Of a stretch of DNA of 8,463 bases, positions 5,352-8,463 are shown piece by piece; positions within the stretch are counted from its first letter, which is position 1, and every line of letters starts with the position of its first letter. Below the pieces are notes generated by a model. The model did no database searches. It saw only the letters and a program-made list of their open reading frames with translations, and had not been told where the DNA came from. The stretch covers positions 1-8,463 of the forward strand of contig CALMID010000291.1 in assembly GCA_937863915.1 (NCBI GenBank), written 5' to 3'. A program made the position numbers and the translations under genes. The DNA is from an uncultured Pseudomonas sp. (GTDB taxonomy: Bacteria > Pseudomonadota > Gammaproteobacteria > Pseudomonadales > Pseudomonadaceae).

Positions 5352-7040
5352 ATGACTGCTAATTTCTGGAAGGACAAATACCCTGCGGGCATTCCTGCCG
5401 AAATCAATCCCGATCAGTACCCGAACATCCTCGCGGTCCTGAAGGAGTCCTGCCAACGCTTCTCCGCCAAGCCGGCGTTCAGCAGCCTGGGCAAAACCCT
5501 TACCTACGGTGAGGTATACGAACTGTCGGGTGCCTTCGCCGCATATCTGCAGCAGCACACCAGCCTGCAGCCGGGTGATCGCATCGCCGTGCAGATGCCG
5601 AACATCCTGCAATACCCGGTGGTAGTTTTCGGTGCCATGCGCGCCGGCCTGATCGTGGTCAACACCAATCCGCTGTACACCGCGCGGGAGATGGAACACC
5701 AGTTCAATGACTCCGGCGCCAAGGCGCTGGTGTGCCTGGCCAACATGGCCCACCTGGCCGAGGAAGTGCTGCCCAAGACCGGCATCAAGCACGTCGTCGT
5801 CACCGAAGTGGGCGACATGCTGCCGGCGCTCAAGCGCCTGCTGGTCAACACCGTGGTCAAGCACGTGAAGAAGATGGTCCCGGCGTTCAATCTGCCGCAG
5901 GCCGTCAAGCTCAACACGGCGCTGGCCAAAGGCAAGGGCCAGGCGGTCAAGGAAGCCAACCCGGCCTCCGGCGACATCGCCGTGCTGCAGTACACCGGCG
6001 GCACCACCGGCGTGGCCAAGGGTGCCATGCTGACCCACCGCAACCTGATCGCCAACATGCTGCAGGTCAAGTCGCTGATGGGCTCGGAAATGAGCGAAGG
6101 CGAAGAGGTGCTGATCGCACCGCTGCCGCTCTATCACATCTACGCCTTCACCTTCCATTGCATGGCAATGATGCTGATCGGCGGCCACAACGTACTGATC
6201 AGCAACCCGCGCGACCTGCCGGCGATGATCAAGGACCTGGCGAAGTACCGCTTCACCGGCTTTGTCGGTCTGAACACCCTGTTCGTGGCCCTGTGCAACA
6301 ACGAGGAATTCCGCAATCTGGACTTCTCCTCGCTCAAAGCCACGTTCTCCGGCGGCATGGCTCTGCAAATGGCCACTGCCGAGCGTTGGAAGGAAGTCAC
6401 CGGCTGCGCCATCTGCGAAGGCTTCGGCATGACCGAAACCAGCCCGGTGGTATCGGTGAACCCGTTCCAGAACATCCAGATCGGCACCATCGGCATTCCG
6501 GTGCCGTCGACTTCCTGCAAAGTGGTCGACGACGAAGGCAAGGACCTGGGCATCGGCGCCATCGGTGAGCTGTGCGTACAGGGCCCGCAGGTGATGAAGG
6601 GCTACTGGCAGCGTCAGGAAGCCACCGACGAGATCCTCGACGCCGAGGGCTGGCTGAAGACCGGTGACATCGCCGTGATTCAGGAAGACGGCTACATGCG
6701 TATCGTCGACCGCAAGAAGGACATGATTCTGGTCTCCGGTTTCAACGTTTACCCGAACGAGCTGGAAGATGTGCTGGCGACCCTGCCGGGCGTGCTGCAG
6801 TGCGCCGCCATCGGTATTCCGGACGAGAAGTCTGGCGAGGCGATCAAGCTGTTCGTGGTGGTCAAGCCGGGCGAGAGCCTGACCAAGGAGCAGGTGATGG
6901 AGCACATGCGCGCCAACGTCACCGGCTACAAGATGCCCCGTGCCGTGGAGTTCCGCGAGAGCCTGCCGACCACCAACGTTGGCAAGATTCTGCGTCGCGA
7001 GCTGCGTGACGAAGAACTGAAGAAGATGGGCAAGAAGTAA
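5352..7040 (+). CDS. fadD1: Long-chain fatty acid-CoA ligase FadD1
   Basis: This is the second acyl-CoA synthetase paralogue (562 aa), with the same reaction as FadD2: ATP-dependent conversion of fatty acid to acyl-CoA for beta-oxidation. The motifs are complete: YTGGTTGVAKGAM from Tyr214, GFGMTETSP at 357-365, GWLKTGD ending at Asp439, DRKKDMILVSGFNVYPNELE, and the C-terminal Lys545 in VGKILRREL. Its sequence from PLPLYHIYAFT to the end reads closer to Escherichia coli FadD than FadD2 does (for example SGGM, VSVNP, IPVPST, and a Lys-rich tail EELKKMGKK), so it is likely the main long-chain enzyme. It lacks the seven-residue insertion of FadD2. The start is fixed by AGGAG 11 bases upstream and by alignment of MTANFWKDKYPAG with the FadD2 N-terminus. 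It has its own long leader and a terminator downstream, suggesting separate control from fadD2. Confidence 0.95.
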   Translation: MTANFWKDKYPAGIPAEINPDQYPNILAVLKESCQRFSAKPAFSSLGKTLTYGEVYELSGAFAAYLQQHTSLQPGDRIAVQMPNILQYPVVVFGAMRAGLIVVNTNPLYTAREMEHQFNDSGAKALVCLANMAHLAEEVLPKTGIKHVVVTEVGDMLPALKRLLVNTVVKHVKKMVPAFNLPQAVKLNTALAKGKGQAVKEANPASGDIAVLQYTGGTTGVAKGAMLTHRNLIANMLQVKSLMGSEMSEGEEVLIAPLPLYHIYAFTFHCMAMMLIGGHNVLISNPRDLPAMIKDLAKYRFTGFVGLNTLFVALCNNEEFRNLDFSSLKATFSGGMALQMATAERWKEVTGCAICEGFGMTETSPVVSVNPFQNIQIGTIGIPVPSTSCKVVDDEGKDLGIGAIGELCVQGPQVMKGYWQRQEATDEILDAEGWLKTGDIAVIQEDGYMRIVDRKKDMILVSGFNVYPNELEDVLATLPGVLQCAAIGIPDEKSGEAIKLFVVVKPGESLTKEQVMEHMRANVTGYKMPRAVEFRESLPTTNVGKILRRELRDEELKKMGKK

Positions 7041-7056
7041 GCCTGTCCGCTTCGAC

Positions 7057-7082
7057 AAAAGCCCCGCCTCGGCGGGGCTTTT
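7057..7082 (+). terminator. Rho-independent terminator after fadD1
   Basis: A perfect 12-bp inverted repeat (AAAAGCCCCGCC at 7057-7068, GGCGGGGCTTTT at 7071-7082) is separated by TC and followed by a T-rich tail (TTGCTTTTC). It starts 17 bases after the fadD1 stop. The symmetry could let it work in both directions. Confidence 0.92.
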
Positions 7083-7166
7083 GCTTTTCTGCGCGGCCTT
7101 GGAACAGTCGCGAGGAGGGGAAATCTGCGACAATTGCGGCCTTTCCCGCGACTGCTGCTGTCACCG

Positions 7167-8463
7167 ATGACCAACGCCACGCCTGCCTTCGATCAACTGC
7201 ACCACAACCTCGACCAGGCCTTGCTGGTTGACCGCCACCGCCTGCGCCGCCAGCTCCATGACCTGCGCAAGACGGCCGGCACGCCGGCCTGGGACGAAGG
7301 CAAGCTGACGCAGTGGCTGGAGCGTTTCCAGGGCTCCGTGGCCAAGGTCGAGGCGCGCAGGCGCAGCGTGCCGGTCATGCGTTACGACGACGCTCTGCCG
7401 ATTGCCGCCAAGCGCGACGAAATCAAGGCCGCGCTGGAAAAGCATCAGGTGCTGGTCATCGCCGGCGAGACCGGCTCGGGCAAGACCACCCAGTTGCCGA
7501 AGATCTGCCTGGAGATCGGTCGCGGTGTGCACGGCCTGATCGGCCACACCCAGCCGCGCCGCCTGGCGGCGCGCAGTGTTGCCACCCGTGTCGCCGAGGA
7601 AATCGGCACGCCGCTGGGTGAGTTGGTCGGCTATCAGGTGCGCTTCGAGGACCAGAGCAAGGACAGCAGCCTGATCAAGCTGATGACCGACGGCATCCTG
7701 CTGGCCGAAACCCAGCACGACCGCTACCTCGAAAAGTACGACACCATCATTGTCGACGAGGCCCACGAGCGTTCGCTGAACATCGACTTCCTCCTCGGCT
7801 ACCTGAAGACCCTGCTGCCGCGCCGTCCCGATCTCAAGGTGATCATTACCTCGGCCACCATTGATCTGGAACGCTTCAGTAAACACTTCAATGACGCGCC
7901 GATTGTGGAAGTGTCCGGCCGCACCTATCCCGTGGAAACATGGTACCGCCCGCTGGCGGCCGAAGTGGACGAGGAGGGCGAGAGCCTGCTGGATGATCTG
8001 ACCGTCGATCAGGGCATCCTCGCCGCGCTGGACGAGATCGCCGCCCATGAGAAGGCCGAGGGCAAGCGCCCCGGCGACGTGCTGATCTTCCTGCCCGGCG
8101 AGCGCGAGATTCGCGACGCCGCCGAAGTGCTGCGCAAGGCCAATCTGCGCCTGACCGAGGTACTTCCGCTGTACGCGCGGCTGACCCCGGCTGAGCAGCA
8201 GAAGATTTTCGCACCCATGGCCGGGCGCAAGATCGTGCTGGCCACCAACGTCGCCGAGACCTCGCTGACCGTGCCGGGCATCCGCTATGTGATCGACAGC
8301 GGTACCGCGCGGATCAGCCGCTACAGCTACCGCGCCAAGGTCCAGCGCTTGCCCATCGAGGCCATCTCCCAGGCCAGTGCCAACCAGCGCAAGGGCCGCT
8401 GCGGGCGTGTCGAGCCGGGCATCTGCGTGCGCCTGTACAGCGAGGAGGATTTCCTCGGCCGGC
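7167..8463 (+). CDS. hrpA: ATP-dependent DEAH-box RNA helicase HrpA (N-terminal part)
   Basis: The frame is open from ATG 7167 to the window edge (432 codons); the family is about 1,300 aa, so roughly two thirds lies outside. It opens MTNATPAFDQLHHNLDQALL, as Pseudomonas HrpA proteins do. Helicase motifs appear in order: Walker A GETGSGKTTQ (100-109), TQPRRLAARSVA, the DEAH box (197-200) in VDEAHERS, motif III SATID (from Ser229), LPGEREIRDAAE, TNVAETSLTVPGI, and motif VI QRKGRCGR (407-414). All catalytic motifs are intact. HrpA proteins are cytoplasmic RNA helicases linked in E. coli to mRNA processing and to rescue of stalled or collided ribosomes. There is no clear ribosome site next to ATG 7167. 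A GAGGAGGGG at 7112-7120 precedes an in-frame TTG at 7134, which would add 11 residues (LRPFPRLLLSP) that do not look conserved. It is unrelated to the fad genes and separated from them by a terminator. Confidence 0.95.
   Translation, partial: MTNATPAFDQLHHNLDQALLVDRHRLRRQLHDLRKTAGTPAWDEGKLTQWLERFQGSVAKVEARRRSVPVMRYDDALPIAAKRDEIKAALEKHQVLVIAGETGSGKTTQLPKICLEIGRGVHGLIGHTQPRRLAARSVATRVAEEIGTPLGELVGYQVRFEDQSKDSSLIKLMTDGILLAETQHDRYLEKYDTIIVDEAHERSLNIDFLLGYLKTLLPRRPDLKVIITSATIDLERFSKHFNDAPIVEVSGRTYPVETWYRPLAAEVDEEGESLLDDLTVDQGILAALDEIAAHEKAEGKRPGDVLIFLPGEREIRDAAEVLRKANLRLTEVLPLYARLTPAEQQKIFAPMAGRKIVLATNVAETSLTVPGIRYVIDSGTARISRYSYRAKVQRLPIEAISQASANQRKGRCGRVEPGICVRLYSEEDFLGR

Noticed and set aside
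5334..7133. Long open frame (599 codons) antisense to fadD1
   Set aside because: It is the same kind of shadow as that opposite fadD2. The two antisense products resemble each other only because the sense genes are paralogues in the same relative frame.
7161..8048. Minus-strand open frame of 295 codons opposite hrpA
   Set aside because: The plus strand carries all DEAH-box helicase motifs in order through the same stretch, so this frame is a shadow.
1..8463. CRISPR array, tRNA or rRNA genes, toxin-antitoxin or defence system
   Set aside because: No regularly spaced repeats, no tRNA-like cloverleaf and no suitable gene pair were seen; nearly all of the window is accounted for by the genes listed.

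Overview
The window is ordinary GC-rich chromosome from a Pseudomonas-type gammaproteobacterium. The best support is the gene set and order phaJ1 / alpha-beta hydrolase / divergent fadD2-fadD1 / hrpA, which I recognise from Pseudomonas genomes. I also recognise the PhaJ1, FadD1, FadD2 and HrpA protein sequences. The exact species cannot be told from this stretch.

Layout, left to right. Positions 1 to about 909 hold the end of an IS1595-family insertion sequence on the minus strand. Its transposase is broken by a one-base frameshift near its N-terminus, and its C-terminus lies outside the window. A strong, nearly symmetrical terminator (932-963) follows. Then come three minus-strand genes, transcribed right to left: an orphan periplasmic solute-binding protein (2469-3188), a lysophospholipase / monoacylglycerol-lipase-like hydrolase (1447-2406), and the (R)-specific enoyl-CoA hydratase phaJ1 (980-1450). 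The last two overlap by four bases (ATGA). A 184-bp divergent intergenic region with two dyad-symmetric sequences separates this group from plus-strand fadD2 (3373-5064). Next is a terminator, a 239-bp leader/promoter region with an unusual hairpin, and the paralogue fadD1 (5352-7040). After another terminator, hrpA, a DEAH-box RNA helicase (7167 to the window end), begins; it has no stop inside the window.

How the genes fit together (inference from families and layout): the hydrolase could free fatty acids from glycerolipids, and the FadD paralogues would activate them to acyl-CoA for beta-oxidation. PhaJ1 would draw beta-oxidation enoyl-CoA off to (R)-3-hydroxyacyl-CoA, the precursor of medium-chain polyhydroxyalkanoate. 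The solute-binding protein has no obvious role in this scheme. The two fadD genes look separately transcribed, because each has its own terminator and the second has a long leader.

I found no strong sign of an undescribed system. The most useful leads are the dyads between the divergent units, the fadD1 leader hairpin, the sequence differences between the two FadD paralogues, and the broken IS1595 transposase.
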